From assembly GCA_027621365.1 (NCBI GenBank), contig JAQCBH010000006.1, positions 38,108 to 102,107 of the forward strand: 64,000 bases of DNA. The letters are read 5' to 3'. This DNA comes from Bacteroidota bacterium (GTDB taxonomy: Bacteria; Bacteroidota; Bacteroidia; NS11-12g; UBA955). Numbering within the stretch: the stretch's first letter is position 1; each line of letters starts with the position of its first letter. This document shows, one piece after another, positions 6,638 to 15,959 of this stretch. A program made the position numbers and the translations under genes. Below the pieces are notes generated by a model that saw only the letters and a program-made list of their open reading frames with translations, did not search any database and was not told the origin of the DNA.

Positions 6638-8887
6638 ATGATTACAAGGATTATCAGTACAACAGCCCTCTCATTGGGTTGCGTCTTGGGTTTGAGCGCC
6701 CAGTCTCTTTCGCAAGCCCAAGCCGCCGTAGAACAACGTGCAGCGCTAGACGGGAAAAAAGCATTGACTCTAGATGCTTGTTTCAGTCCCCGTCTGTACC
6801 CTAGTGGTTTGGGTAATGTGGCTTGGAGAGGTGAAAGTGAGAACATTGCCTTTGTTGACTACTCCCAAAAGACCCGGGACCTGAAGAACAAAAACGCCCT
6901 TAGCGGAACAGAATCGGTTTTGATTACAGCCGATAGCTTTTTAAGCAGGTACGGCCTTCCCTATTTCCCTGCCTTGCATTGGATAAACGAGAATCGATTC
7001 TGGTTCCAATCAAAATCTGGAATTCAATTTCATGATTTGGATGCTCAATCAGGAGAAAAAGGAATAGACATACCTAGCGGCACTCAAGCCTTGGAGATCA
7101 GCTCAGATGGTAGACAAGCGGCCTACATTCTGGATGATCAGTTGTTCATCAACTCTAACCCCTTCACCCAAGACGGTGGACAGGGCATCGTATATGGCCA
7201 AAGCGTACACCGCAACGAATTCGGCATTGAAAAAGGACTGTTTTGGTCGCCCAAGTCCTCGCTTTTGGCCTTTTACCGAATGGATGAGATTCGCGTCACC
7301 GATTATCCGCTGGTAGACTTGAACCAGAGACCTGCCAAGCATGAGCCCATTCCGTACCCCATGGCTGGAGATTCAAGCCACACAGTGAAAATCGGCATTG
7401 CCAATCCTGCAACTGGATCCATCGTATATGTAGATTGCCAAGGCCCCTACGATCAATACTTGACCAACATCACCTGGTCCCCTGACGAAAAAAGCCTGTA
7501 TGTCTTTGTTGTGAATCGAGGCCAAGACACCTGCAGGTTGGAACAATTCAATGCGCAAACGGGACAGTCAATGGGAACCTTAATTACCCAAATTAGCACG
7601 CGTTATGTGGAGCCTGAGCACGGTTTGGAGTTCCTGCCTGGTTCCAACACGGATTTTTTGTTCTTTTCGGAATATTCTGGATACAATCACCTATGGTTAT
7701 ACAGTAGCAAAGGCAAATCACAACTGGATATCTCTCCAGTTGGATACCTGATGCAGGTCAATAAGGGAGCTGTAAAGCCCCTAACTTCGGGCAATTGGGA
7801 AGTGTTAGACTTCTTGGGCTTTGGCGCTAAACCTCAGCAAATTGCCTTCACGGCGAGCAAAGAATCACCCTTGTGTGTTGATGCTTATGCAATGGATTGG
7901 AGCTCTAAATCGCCCAACATGGTTCGTTTGACGCAAGGAAATGCGGTGCACAGTGTATCAGCGAGTCTTTGCAATTTCTCTAAATCGCTATTTATCGATG
8001 TAGCAAGTGGAATCAACAATCCAAGGACCTGTTCCGCCCATTCTATGTATTGGAAATCAGCGTCCATTCTACCAACTCCCATGCTTTTGTTTGAATCCAA
8101 CAATCCTACAGAGGAGTATTCAATGGCCCGTATGGAAATGGGTCAAATGGAACACGAAGGAAACACCTTGTACACCCGTACGTTTTACCCCAGCGACTTT
8201 GATCCCAGCAAAAAGTACCCCCTGGTTTGCTATTTGTACGGAGGACCGCATGCCCAAATGATACAAAACCGTTGGATGGGTGGCGCCAATTTGTGGTTTC
8301 ATTACATGGCTCAAGCGGGCTACATTGTGTACACCGTTGACAACCGTGGTTCTTCTCATCGTGGGCTAGCCTTTGAACAAGCCACATTCCGAAATTTGGG
8401 AACAGTTGAAATGCAGGACCAATTGGCCGTATTAAACCTTCTCAAAAGCCAACCATATGTTGATTCTACTCGCTGTGGCGTTCACGGCTGGAGTTTTGGA
8501 GGCTTCATGACTACCTCGCTCATGACCCGGGAAGCAGGAGCATTCAAGGTAGGTGTAGCAGGTGGGCCCGTAATTGATTGGAATTACTATGAAATCATGT
8601 ACACGGAGCGCTACATGGATAGGCCCTTTGAAAATCCAGATGGTTACGCGGCCAACAGCCTTTTGAATCACGCCGACAAGTTGGCTGGGCGTCTGCTCAT
8701 GATTCACGGCACCTTGGACAATGTGGTATTGTGGCAGCACAGCCAATTGTTTGTAGAGCAGTGCGTAAAAAAGGGTGTTACAGGATTGGATTACTTCATC
8801 TACCCTGGTCACGAGCACAATGTGATTGGGCCCGATCGAGCACACCTGTATAAAAAGGTCTCTCAATACTTCTTTGAGCATCTATAA
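6638..8887 (+). CDS. Secreted prolyl oligopeptidase / DPP-IV family S9 peptidase
   Basis: 749-residue serine peptidase that would cleave dipeptides, typically after proline, in the periplasm or at the surface. It begins with a signal peptide (ITRIISTTALSLGCVLGLSAQ), followed by a DPP-IV-type beta-propeller and a C-terminal alpha/beta hydrolase domain. The catalytic Ser619 lies in GWSFGG, Asp694 in GTLDNV, and His727 (or His725) in YPGHEHN. The start at 6638 is chosen for the signal peptide; the frame stays open upstream to 5825 but that part is antisense to dapD. The metal-independent propeller residues ENPDGYAANSLL match the DPP-IV subfamily. Followed 5 bases later by the HMG-CoA lyase gene. 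Confidence 0.93.
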   Translation: MITRIISTTALSLGCVLGLSAQSLSQAQAAVEQRAALDGKKALTLDACFSPRLYPSGLGNVAWRGESENIAFVDYSQKTRDLKNKNALSGTESVLITADSFLSRYGLPYFPALHWINENRFWFQSKSGIQFHDLDAQSGEKGIDIPSGTQALEISSDGRQAAYILDDQLFINSNPFTQDGGQGIVYGQSVHRNEFGIEKGLFWSPKSSLLAFYRMDEIRVTDYPLVDLNQRPAKHEPIPYPMAGDSSHTVKIGIANPATGSIVYVDCQGPYDQYLTNITWSPDEKSLYVFVVNRGQDTCRLEQFNAQTGQSMGTLITQISTRYVEPEHGLEFLPGSNTDFLFFSEYSGYNHLWLYSSKGKSQLDISPVGYLMQVNKGAVKPLTSGNWEVLDFLGFGAKPQQIAFTASKESPLCVDAYAMDWSSKSPNMVRLTQGNAVHSVSASLCNFSKSLFIDVASGINNPRTCSAHSMYWKSASILPTPMLLFESNNPTEEYSMARMEMGQMEHEGNTLYTRTFYPSDFDPSKKYPLVCYLYGGPHAQMIQNRWMGGANLWFHYMAQAGYIVYTVDNRGSSHRGLAFEQATFRNLGTVEMQDQLAVLNLLKSQPYVDSTRCGVHGWSFGGFMTTSLMTREAGAFKVGVAGGPVIDWNYYEIMYTERYMDRPFENPDGYAANSLLNHADKLAGRLLMIHGTLDNVVLWQHSQLFVEQCVKKGVTGLDYFIYPGHEHNVIGPDRAHLYKKVSQYFFEHL

Positions 8888-8892
8888 ATACC

Positions 8893-9750
8893 ATGGTTTC
8901 CCAGCGATTGTCGTACGTTGAATGCCCGAGAGATGCCATGCAGGGCATTGCTCGTCCCATTGCGACAACCGATAAAATTGCATTAGGGAAAAAACTATTG
9001 AGTTGCGGGTTCGACGTGTTGGATTGCGGTTCATTTGTCAATCCAGCCACCATCCCGCAAATGGCCGATAGCGCTGAAGTTGTTCAGGCTTTATCCCCCA
9101 TCAAAGGTTCTTGCAAATTGTTGGTGATCGTCGCCAACATGCGAGGAGCCTTGAGGGCCTGTAGTTTGCCCGGAGTTGATTATTTGGGCTTCCCTTTCTC
9201 GGTAAGCGAAGAGTTTCAGCGTCGCAACACCAATTCCAGTCGCAGCGAGGCTTACATACGCCTGGGAAAGATTCAGGCATTGGCAAAGGCGGCCGGAAAA
9301 GAAGTGGTGGCCTACATCAGCATGGGTTTTGGCAATCCCTATGGCGAAGCTTACAGCGAAGAGGAGGTGTTGGAATGGGTGAACCGCATTCGTGCCTTGG
9401 GCATACGGCGCATCAGCCTAGCCGATACGACGGGTATAGCTCAAACCACTAGCATACGGGTCCTTTTTCAGGCCCTTTCGCAGACTGATTTATTGGTTTC
9501 TGCCCACTTTCATGCCTTGCCGGGTCAATGGGAGGAAAAAGTCCATGCCGCTTTGGAATCGGGTTGTCGCCAATTTGAAGGCGCCTTTGGTGGTTTCGGC
9601 GGATGCCCCATGGCCAAAAATGAACTCACCGGTAACTTACCGACTGAAGAAGTCGTTCCATGGCTGATTGATCGTGGCCAATTGGAAACGCAAATGGACA
9701 TACAGGCCTTTCACGAAGCCCGCTTATTTGCTCAGGAAGTATATGGTTGA
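8893..9750 (+). CDS. Hydroxymethylglutaryl-CoA lyase
   Basis: 285-residue TIM-barrel enzyme of the HMGL-like family, expected to split HMG-CoA into acetyl-CoA and acetoacetate at the end of leucine breakdown. Motifs: VECPRDAMQG near the start, SFVNPATIPQMAD (residues about 46-58), the metal-binding H-x-H in SAHFHALPG, and GGCPMAKNELTGNLPTE, the signature with the catalytic cysteine. The N-terminal DGLQ segment usual in these enzymes is replaced by DAMQ. It lies 5 bases after the S9 peptidase gene and is probably co-transcribed, and it ends one base before the convergent XRE gene. A close relative with another acyl-CoA substrate cannot be excluded. Confidence 0.85.
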   Translation: MVSQRLSYVECPRDAMQGIARPIATTDKIALGKKLLSCGFDVLDCGSFVNPATIPQMADSAEVVQALSPIKGSCKLLVIVANMRGALRACSLPGVDYLGFPFSVSEEFQRRNTNSSRSEAYIRLGKIQALAKAAGKEVVAYISMGFGNPYGEAYSEEEVLEWVNRIRALGIRRISLADTTGIAQTTSIRVLFQALSQTDLLVSAHFHALPGQWEEKVHAALESGCRQFEGAFGGFGGCPMAKNELTGNLPTEEVVPWLIDRGQLETQMDIQAFHEARLFAQEVYG

Positions 9751-10080
9751 TTATCCAATTTTCTGCAAACGCAGAAGATCGATGATGACGTCCAATTTGT
9801 GCATGAGCTGTTCAGTACGCTCATTTGACAATTGACTACTCTGAGCCAGCGCCAAGGCATTCAACTCAGTGGTTGAACCATCCATCGATACAAATAAATC
9901 AAAAGGAGAAACCTCAAGCGCCTCACAAATGCGCTCCAAGGTATCTACTCTCATGGTTTGTTTTTTTAGCATGTAATGAAACCCCTGCTCACTCAAGTCA
10001 CAACGCCTAGCCAACTCTTTGATTGGTATTCTTTTCGAGGCTGCAAGATTCTTGATCTTGTTATAATCTAACTTACTCAC
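9751..10080 (-). CDS. XRE-family DNA-binding regulator
   Basis: 109-residue protein with a lambda-repressor-like helix-turn-helix over residues about 8-65 (KIKNLAASKRIPIKELARR, then LSEQGFHYMLKK as the recognition helix region, then VDTLERICEALEVSPFDLF). The remaining 40 residues are a short helical tail (ERTEQLMHKLDVIIDLLRL), probably a dimerisation coil. There is no toxin partner next to it: the left neighbour is convergent and the right neighbour is 145 bases upstream. The target is unknown; a single-gene regulator of housekeeping type is the simplest reading. Confidence 0.82.
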   Translation of the reverse strand: MSKLDYNKIKNLAASKRIPIKELARRCDLSEQGFHYMLKKQTMRVDTLERICEALEVSPFDLFVSMDGSTTELNALALAQSSQLSNERTEQLMHKLDVIIDLLRLQKIG

Positions 10081-10160
10081 GATTTATTCAAGTATGCTCA
10101 CCCTATTTTAGGATGTACAACGATATAACTGCATCTTTTGATATTTATTTTATATTGGTC

Positions 10161-10190
10161 AAAAAAAAATGCAAACTGCCCTCATTGCAT
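10161..10190 (-). terminator. Weak intrinsic terminator after the LytTR operon
   Basis: On the minus strand ATGCAA and TTGCAT form a 6-bp stem around a 10-base loop, followed at once by nine T. It lies 36 bases after the response-regulator stop codon, the position expected for the operon end. The stem is short and AT-rich, so efficiency is doubtful. Confidence 0.4.
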
Positions 10191-10225
10191 TGAAAGCCAA
10201 TGCATTATCCTGTGTCAAAAAAAGA

Positions 10226-10942
10226 TTATAAACGGCTTTTTTGCAACAATTTGGCCACTGATTCCTTGTAATTTTTGCCTATGGGAATTTGTACGGTTCC
10301 AAGCTGCAAATTCTGAGGCTGAATGGACGATATCTTGTCGATGGAAACAATGAAACTTCTATGAGTGCGTAGGAACAACTCAGAGGGCAAGGTCTGCTCC
10401 ATGTTGCGCATGGTTTGAAGTGTTACGTATCGCTTTTCTGGACTGGTCCAAATTTTCACATAATCGGCAAAGGCTTCTACATAGTGAATGTCTTTGTATT
10501 GGATTTTTTGATGATCACCGTCTACTTTCACGAATAGGTATCCGTCTTCCAATAGGGAGGCCTGAGATTGATGTCGAAGTTCACTGAACTCCAAAATGCG
10601 ATGCACCGATTTGGCAATACGCTCAGGCGAAATGGGTTTGAGCAAATAGTCCAGGGCTTCCAAATCAAAAGCCTCAGCAGCGAAATCGGCATGTGCAGTA
10701 GTGAAGACCACCGCCGTTTGCGCCCCCATTTGCTCGTTCACCAAGGTCAAACCATCCATACTGGGCATATTGATATCGGTAAATACGACATCGACCGAGT
10801 TTGACTTCCAATAGGCCAGCGCCTCACTTGAATCGGTAAATGTCGCCATAATGGAAAGTTCCGGATGATGGGCCAAATGAGCCTTTAACACTTCAATGGC
10901 CAATGGCTCATCGTCAATCAATATACAAGTTAAGTTTTTCAT
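10226..10942 (-). CDS. LytTR-family response regulator
   Basis: 238-residue transcription factor. Receiver domain at residues 1-120 with acidic pocket Asp10-Asp11, phosphorylatable Asp56 in VVFTDINMP and the lysine in DYLLKP. A LytTR DNA-binding domain fills the C-terminal 100 residues (IHYVEAFADYVKIW, then LPSELFLRTHRSFIVSIDKI). It overlaps the kinase gene by 4 bases (ATGA), so the pair is stoichiometrically coupled. The AlgR/AgrA/LytR class it belongs to often controls cell-envelope or surface functions; the target here is unknown. The cognate small membrane protein upstream is the unusual element. Confidence 0.93.
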   Translation of the reverse strand: MKNLTCILIDDEPLAIEVLKAHLAHHPELSIMATFTDSSEALAYWKSNSVDVVFTDINMPSMDGLTLVNEQMGAQTAVVFTTAHADFAAEAFDLEALDYLLKPISPERIAKSVHRILEFSELRHQSQASLLEDGYLFVKVDGDHQKIQYKDIHYVEAFADYVKIWTSPEKRYVTLQTMRNMEQTLPSELFLRTHRSFIVSIDKISSIQPQNLQLGTVQIPIGKNYKESVAKLLQKSRL

Positions 10943-11997
10943 GCTTTGTTTAAGGTTAATGAGAGTTCAACAATATATTCTTCGGCCGTTTTCGTTACCG
11001 AATATCGATGGGCATTGGGGTAAGAGAGCTCCAAACGCTTTTGCAAATTCAACAATCCAATTCCGCTGGATTCAATACTCTTTAATTGTTGATGGGTTAA
11101 GCTGTTTATTATCAACAAAGAATATCCATCTGTAGTTTCTTCTCCTTTGCATTTGACGTAAGACGAGCCTATGCCTTTGGAACCGTGTTTAAAGGCGTTT
11201 TCCAACAAGGTCATCATGAGCATGGGCTCAATTTTCCAAGAATTTACTGGGCGTTGAAGATGTATGCTAGCTTCTACATTGTCTCCTAGCCTGAGTACTT
11301 CAAGTTCAAAATAGTTTTCCATCTGATCGAGTTCCAAATCAAGGGTAACTTCAGATTTTGAACTTTCATGCAATAAATAGCGCAAAATACCTGAAAGCTT
11401 CAGTATAGACTCTGAGGCTTTATCAGATTTGAGTAATGTGAGTCCATAAATGTTGTTCAGGCTATTGAACAAAAAGTGCGGATTGATTTGGGTCTTGAGA
11501 AACTTCAATTCCGTATGAAGTTGCAATTGCTCCAAATCTTGTCTATTGCGTTGTTCTTGGTACCAATCTTTCACCAGTTTTATGGCCATCGAAACAGCGA
11601 CTGTAAACAACAAACTCAAGGCAATGACCACCAAAAAGAAAGTCGACCATACCAGAGATTTTAGATCTTGGTCATTCAGAATGGTATGTACCAAAATAGC
11701 CATAGGAAAGGTGGCACTTCCCAATGTCAATAAAAGTCCAGAAGCGTAAGTCAAATACTGCTGTCGCCTCAAGAATCGGGGAACCAACAAGTACAAATTC
11801 ACATAAGCCACCACCATGTGAACGCTCAAAATGAGCATCATTTTTATGGCGGCTTGAACGGGAGTTTCGCTGTTTCTAAATATCCAAGCTCCTACAATGG
11901 CCGATAATACCCAAAAAGCGACGTGGTGGAGTTTGTACCGCTCGGTCCAAAAAGAAAGTTGGCGGTAAAATCGATCAGAAACAAGGTGGTATTTCAT
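10939..11997 (-). CDS. LytS/YehU-type membrane histidine kinase
   Basis: 352-residue sensor kinase. The N-terminal half has four hydrophobic membrane segments with short loops and no large periplasmic sensor domain. A coiled stretch (QRNRQDLEQLQLHTELKFL) leads into the kinase family 06580 motif QINPHFLFNSLNNIYGL, with the phosphorylated histidine near residue 174, and an HATPase segment (MMTLLENAFKHGSKG, then SGIGLLNLQKRLEL). It overlaps its neighbours by 4 bases on each side: the upstream 72-residue membrane protein and the downstream LytTR regulator. With no extracytoplasmic domain it probably senses something in the membrane or through the small partner. Confidence 0.93.
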   Translation of the reverse strand: MKYHLVSDRFYRQLSFWTERYKLHHVAFWVLSAIVGAWIFRNSETPVQAAIKMMLILSVHMVVAYVNLYLLVPRFLRRQQYLTYASGLLLTLGSATFPMAILVHTILNDQDLKSLVWSTFFLVVIALSLLFTVAVSMAIKLVKDWYQEQRNRQDLEQLQLHTELKFLKTQINPHFLFNSLNNIYGLTLLKSDKASESILKLSGILRYLLHESSKSEVTLDLELDQMENYFELEVLRLGDNVEASIHLQRPVNSWKIEPMLMMTLLENAFKHGSKGIGSSYVKCKGEETTDGYSLLIINSLTHQQLKSIESSGIGLLNLQKRLELSYPNAHRYSVTKTAEEYIVELSLTLNKA

Positions 11998-12212
11998 CGT
12001 TGCTCATAGAGCAACTTCATGAATTCAAGGCTCAATTCAACGGCTTTGTTGCCTATTGATACAGATCGTTGCACAGTCTCATGCAATTGATTGTATTCTT
12101 CAGTGATGCTTTGTGGCTTGGCCTGGAAATAACAACGGGCCCAAGAATAACCGAGCACGTTGAGAAATACCAACACAAAAATTATCAATGCATTGCGCTT
12201 GAATCGTTGCAT
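11994..12212 (-). CDS. 72-residue single-pass membrane protein, cotranscribed with LytS/LytTR
   Basis: I do not recognise a family. It begins with a basic patch (MQRFKR), then one hydrophobic helix at residues about 8-26, then an about 45-residue helical tail (SITEEYNQLHETVQRSVSIGN and on) that should lie outside the cytoplasm by the positive-inside rule. Its last 4 bases overlap the kinase start (ATGA), which strongly supports it as a real gene and places it first in the operon. A role as accessory sensor or modulator of the kinase is inference from position only. Confidence 0.65.
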   Translation of the reverse strand: MQRFKRNALIIFVLVFLNVLGYSWARCYFQAKPQSITEEYNQLHETVQRSVSIGNKAVELSLEFMKLLYEQR

Positions 12213-12242
12213 GATACTGGGATTTCAAAAAACATGCCACGA

Positions 12243-12257
12243 ATGAATCGCATTCAT
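12243..12257. promoter_or_regulatory. Dyad upstream of the small membrane protein/LytS/LytTR operon
   Basis: ATGAAT and ATTCAT form a perfect 6-bp inverted repeat separated by CGC, 31 bases upstream of the first codon of the operon and within the 61-base gap to the sulfatase gene. It is a candidate operator or part of the promoter; there is no T-run, so it is not an obvious terminator for the sulfatase transcript. Confidence 0.3.
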
Positions 12258-12273
12258 GAAATTCACTTTAACA

Positions 12274-14118
12274 TTACAGTTCGCCCTTGTCCATGGCCTG
12301 CCACAGCTGATTTTCCAAGGCTCTTAATCGATTGAACTTGTCGCTTGGGGCCAAATCTATTTGGCTTTCCATGAACCCAGAAGAGTCAATCCAGCCCAAT
12401 CGCCTCTCAGTATGCCAGGCAGCACAATGAGGATGATGCTTGCTGAGTGCATTTCTAGAATAGGGCAACAGAGAAGTTTTACCCCAGAGTCCACTCAACA
12501 AGGTATTCCCAACATCCGTTTGACTACAAATTGAAGTTATCTGACTTGAGCGCCAATCGGCATGCAATGCAGGCCCTGAAATGAGCCATGGAATATGAAA
12601 AAATGCCTCCTGACCCACATAGGTATAGCCGGTTTCGATGTCTCGACCGTGGTCAGCAATCACAACTATCAAAGACTCCTTGAACCAGTCCTTCTCCGCG
12701 TTTCGCATCCAGAAATTCCTCAAAGCTTGATCGCTGTAGCGTATGGCTGATCGATACCGCTGCATTTCTGACCATCCAAATTGGTATTCTGAATCTTGCT
12801 CAGCCACTCGATAAGGCTCATGGCTGCTGAGCGATAGCCAAGTCAGGAATTGCGGGCTGTTGTGGTGAGTATCTAAAAAAAGCTCCAATTCCATTAGGAC
12901 ATCACGATCGGTGAGACCCCATTTGTCTCGCTGATAAGAGGAATTGATACTCTTCTCATCTCGACAAACTTTATGGCCCATGGCACGGGCAAAAGCTGTG
13001 GTATTGGAAAATTCCCCATCACCTCCATACCAAAAACTCGTGGCATATCCCTTGTCAGCAAACGATTGAGCCAATCCTTTGTAGCGCGAAAAGCGCTCCG
13101 GCTCGTTCAATAAACTCTGCCAAACTTGTCCGGGATATCCCGCCAATATGGCAGCCAATCCCTTGTCCGTTCGGTCTCCTGCAGCATAAGTCCTAGAGAA
13201 ACTCAAGGAAAATCGAGCCAATGAGTCCAGAAAGGGCATTTCGCTTTTGTCTTGTATCAGTCCTTTTCCTGATGAAAATACAGCCGATAACTCTGCCGAA
13301 AAACTTTCCATGATAAATAGCAAAACATGGGGATTTTGATTGGAACTTAATTTCAGGCTTTCTGATGTCGCTTCAGCTGACCAATAAGCATGGTTCTCCG
13401 TCTCTCCTCTCCACAAGGACAAATCTGGTTTGTATTGCTGCTGAGTGAGCACAAAAAACAGGTTCCAAGAAGAGTTCGAAGCAGCTATATTGCGCAAAGC
13501 ATCCGGGCTGTACAAACAAGCACTGGCTTGAAGAGGTGTGGTCCCCAACCCTCCTCTAGCGGCAACAAATCCAATAAGCACAAGGGCAAGCAGCCTCAGC
13601 TTAGAATTTTCTTGCTGAGGAAATAAACGGCTCGAAACCAAACGACTCAACCAAACTAGTATCAGAGTTAAAGTCAGAGCACCCAATAGTTGGAAGACCG
13701 AAAGTGAAGCGATACACTCGGCGGGGAATTGCAAGAAATACAAGGTTTGGGCATTGAATCGAGTTCCCCATAGAACCCAAAACGAAGCATCAGAAACCGC
13801 AGTCATCAGCGTTACTTCGAGCACCAAAAACCAAGACAATCCCCACACCCACTTTGACCATCTGCTTGGCGGCAAAAGCGCTACCATCCCTAATAGAATG
13901 CTCCAATAACCGACCATGGATAGGTCCATCTTCCATCCCTCTATACAGGTCTCCAGCCAAAGGGAGAGATGCCCGAGCAATCCCAAGAAAACCAGCCTTG
14001 CCAACAACTGCAGCGCATACAAAAAGGCCAAAACACCCAGCCACTGAACGAAAAAGAACCCCGAAGTAGGGGTTCCCTTTCTAAAAAATCGTTTATGTGA
14101 CTGAGTGAGAGGATTCAT
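12274..14118 (-). CDS. LTA-synthase-family membrane sulfatase
   Basis: 614-residue phosphoglycerol transferase/sulfatase-superfamily protein. Five or so N-terminal membrane helices (residues 25-210) precede a periplasmic alkaline-phosphatase-fold domain. Motifs: VLLFIMESFSAEL (metal-binding Glu), AGDRTDKGLAAILAGYPG with the threonine nucleophile near 317, SFWYGGDGEFSNTTAF, and VIADHGRD near the end (metal-binding Asp-His). Gram-negative relatives transfer phosphoglycerol or phosphoethanolamine to glycans or lipids; the acceptor here is unknown. The start at 14118 overlaps the stop of the upstream gene by one base (TAATG); a more upstream ATG at 14187 is inside that gene and rejected. Last gene of the purC-NHL-sulfatase run. 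Confidence 0.88.
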   Translation of the reverse strand: MNPLTQSHKRFFRKGTPTSGFFFVQWLGVLAFLYALQLLARLVFLGLLGHLSLWLETCIEGWKMDLSMVGYWSILLGMVALLPPSRWSKWVWGLSWFLVLEVTLMTAVSDASFWVLWGTRFNAQTLYFLQFPAECIASLSVFQLLGALTLTLILVWLSRLVSSRLFPQQENSKLRLLALVLIGFVAARGGLGTTPLQASACLYSPDALRNIAASNSSWNLFFVLTQQQYKPDLSLWRGETENHAYWSAEATSESLKLSSNQNPHVLLFIMESFSAELSAVFSSGKGLIQDKSEMPFLDSLARFSLSFSRTYAAGDRTDKGLAAILAGYPGQVWQSLLNEPERFSRYKGLAQSFADKGYATSFWYGGDGEFSNTTAFARAMGHKVCRDEKSINSSYQRDKWGLTDRDVLMELELFLDTHHNSPQFLTWLSLSSHEPYRVAEQDSEYQFGWSEMQRYRSAIRYSDQALRNFWMRNAEKDWFKESLIVVIADHGRDIETGYTYVGQEAFFHIPWLISGPALHADWRSSQITSICSQTDVGNTLLSGLWGKTSLLPYSRNALSKHHPHCAAWHTERRLGWIDSSGFMESQIDLAPSDKFNRLRALENQLWQAMDKGEL

Positions 14119-15959
14119 TATTCCGTGACAATCAAGGGAACCGTAATTCTCTGCCCGCTGTGAGTGATCACTTGGATGGAATACCATCCGGCAGGTCCTT
14201 GCAAACGATACGATTTATCGGAAAGCTCTTGAATAGCAAAAGTTTGACCCAATGCATTGATGGATGAAATAGAAGCAATTTGGGACTGTTCAAGCCCACG
14301 AATGGCAAATTCACCCGAACTCGGATTGGGGAAAAGAACCAATGCGATACTGGGTGCTTCTACCCCATTGACTTGTACACTGATGTATGCGTCTTTGGTT
14401 TTTTGATTCGAGCCATTGGCGTTTGATACGGTCAAAGAAACCGTGTAAGTACCAGCTGCCGAGAAACTAACTTGAGGATTGCGACTGCTCGCTGTAGTTC
14501 CTCCTTGATAATTGAAGGTATTGGGCGCGATGGTCCAGCTGTAACTGGTTGGGCTATTGCTAGACAAATCAATCAATTGAACAATCTGCAAAGGAGCAGG
14601 TTTGGTTTGATCAGCCGCAAAATCGGCCCCTGGCTTGCTTCCTGCAATGGTAGAAACGTTGATGTAGCTATTCTTGGTCAAGTTGCTGCTAAACGAAGGA
14701 TTACTTCCTTTTAAATCAACGGTGTAAGACCCCGTATTGTTGAATGAAACATACACAATGGAATCGGTCAATTTCGAACCGGCTTGCAAGGTATAGGTCG
14801 ACGGACTGATCGTCCATTGGTAGTTGTTGGTGTTGTAGCAGTTGGCCGTTAGAATCACCGTTTGGTTGGTACTAACCGCTGTAGCATTCGCTGAGAAATT
14901 GATAACAGGAGAAAGTACCAAGGGTACGCGACGAATCACATTATTGCCCAAGTCACTCACATAGATGGACTTGTCGCTGGGTCGATAATCAGCGTGAGAC
15001 AAAGAGCGGAATCGAGCATCGGTCAGGTTTCCGTTGGTATAGCCAGAAACGCTGGAGCTACCGGCAAAAACACTCAATGAAGTTCCGTTCCAAATCTTGA
15101 TGCAAAAGCGGTCGATGATGTAAATCGATCCTTCGGCATAGACCACATCAGTGGGCTCGTCCAAACCCGAAGAAATGACGGTCTCTACCTTGCCGGTCGA
15201 GATGGTATATCGCTTGATTTTCTTGTTGTTGCGATCGGCAATCAACAAGGTGTTATTTGATTCAATGCAAATCCCCATGGGAGCATAAAAACGCGCACTC
15301 GATCCTGTGCCATCCACATCACCTGAGGTCATGGGTTTACCTGCTACGGTGTAAACCGATCCGCCGGAGATTTTTCGAATGCAATCGTTACCAAAATCAA
15401 CGATGTACATATCACCGTTATCCATGATGACCATGTCTTCAGGAGAACTGAAGTAGGCATCGGCTAGAAAACCATCAGCATGATCACCCAAAAAGGTGTA
15501 TTTGCCCGCAAAGGTGGACCAAATCGTTCCTTGTGCAGAGTTGACGTATTTGTTTCCCTTGCGAATCAAGCCGTTGTCTCGGTCACAGATGTAAATGTCA
15601 TTGGTCGAAGGATGCACAGCGATACCTGCGGGTGTAGCAAAACGAGCCACGGAACCCGTTCCATTGTCGTAGCCTATCCCACCGGGTTCATTGGGGTCAC
15701 CGAGGTACCCCCCGCGATTTCGGCTAATGGATCCGTCCAGAATGTGAAGGTTGTGTTGATCCGTGACCCAAATTCGGTTGTTTGTATCGAATGCCACCGA
15801 CTGAGGCATGGAAAAATACTCAGCGTCCAAATTGTTATTGGCGGTCGCATTGTATTCGCCTGAACCTTGGTATTGTATTCCGACATAGGTGGTTACCGTC
15901 TGGGCTTTCAAGGCCCCTAAGACGGCTATAGTTAACATCAAGGAGTACCCTTTTTTCAT
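14118..15959 (-). CDS. Secreted NHL-repeat/PKD protein with T9SS sorting domain
   Basis: 613 residues. A signal peptide (MKKGYSLMLTIAVLGALKA) is followed by an NHL-type propeller over residues about 30-355 (repeats of the form FATPAGIAVHPSTNDIYICDRDN, FSSPEDMVIMDNGDMYIVD, FYAPMGICIESNNTLLIADRNN). Two PKD-like domains follow (around 365-440 and 455-530, each with YTVSLTV/YTVDLKG ends), and then a type A T9SS sorting domain beginning VLFPNPSSGEFAIRG at about 545. It should be exported by Sec, moved across the outer membrane by T9SS and trimmed at the sorting domain. Ligand unknown. It overlaps purC by 4 bases upstream and the sulfatase by 1 base downstream. Confidence 0.88.
   Translation of the reverse strand: MKKGYSLMLTIAVLGALKAQTVTTYVGIQYQGSGEYNATANNNLDAEYFSMPQSVAFDTNNRIWVTDQHNLHILDGSISRNRGGYLGDPNEPGGIGYDNGTGSVARFATPAGIAVHPSTNDIYICDRDNGLIRKGNKYVNSAQGTIWSTFAGKYTFLGDHADGFLADAYFSSPEDMVIMDNGDMYIVDFGNDCIRKISGGSVYTVAGKPMTSGDVDGTGSSARFYAPMGICIESNNTLLIADRNNKKIKRYTISTGKVETVISSGLDEPTDVVYAEGSIYIIDRFCIKIWNGTSLSVFAGSSSVSGYTNGNLTDARFRSLSHADYRPSDKSIYVSDLGNNVIRRVPLVLSPVINFSANATAVSTNQTVILTANCYNTNNYQWTISPSTYTLQAGSKLTDSIVYVSFNNTGSYTVDLKGSNPSFSSNLTKNSYINVSTIAGSKPGADFAADQTKPAPLQIVQLIDLSSNSPTSYSWTIAPNTFNYQGGTTASSRNPQVSFSAAGTYTVSLTVSNANGSNQKTKDAYISVQVNGVEAPSIALVLFPNPSSGEFAIRGLEQSQIASISSINALGQTFAIQELSDKSYRLQGPAGWYSIQVITHSGQRITVPLIVTE

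Noticed and set aside
9751..10080. XRE regulator as antitoxin of a toxin-antitoxin pair
   Set aside because: No small partner gene overlaps or adjoins it; the neighbours are a convergent metabolic gene and a two-component operon 145 bases away.
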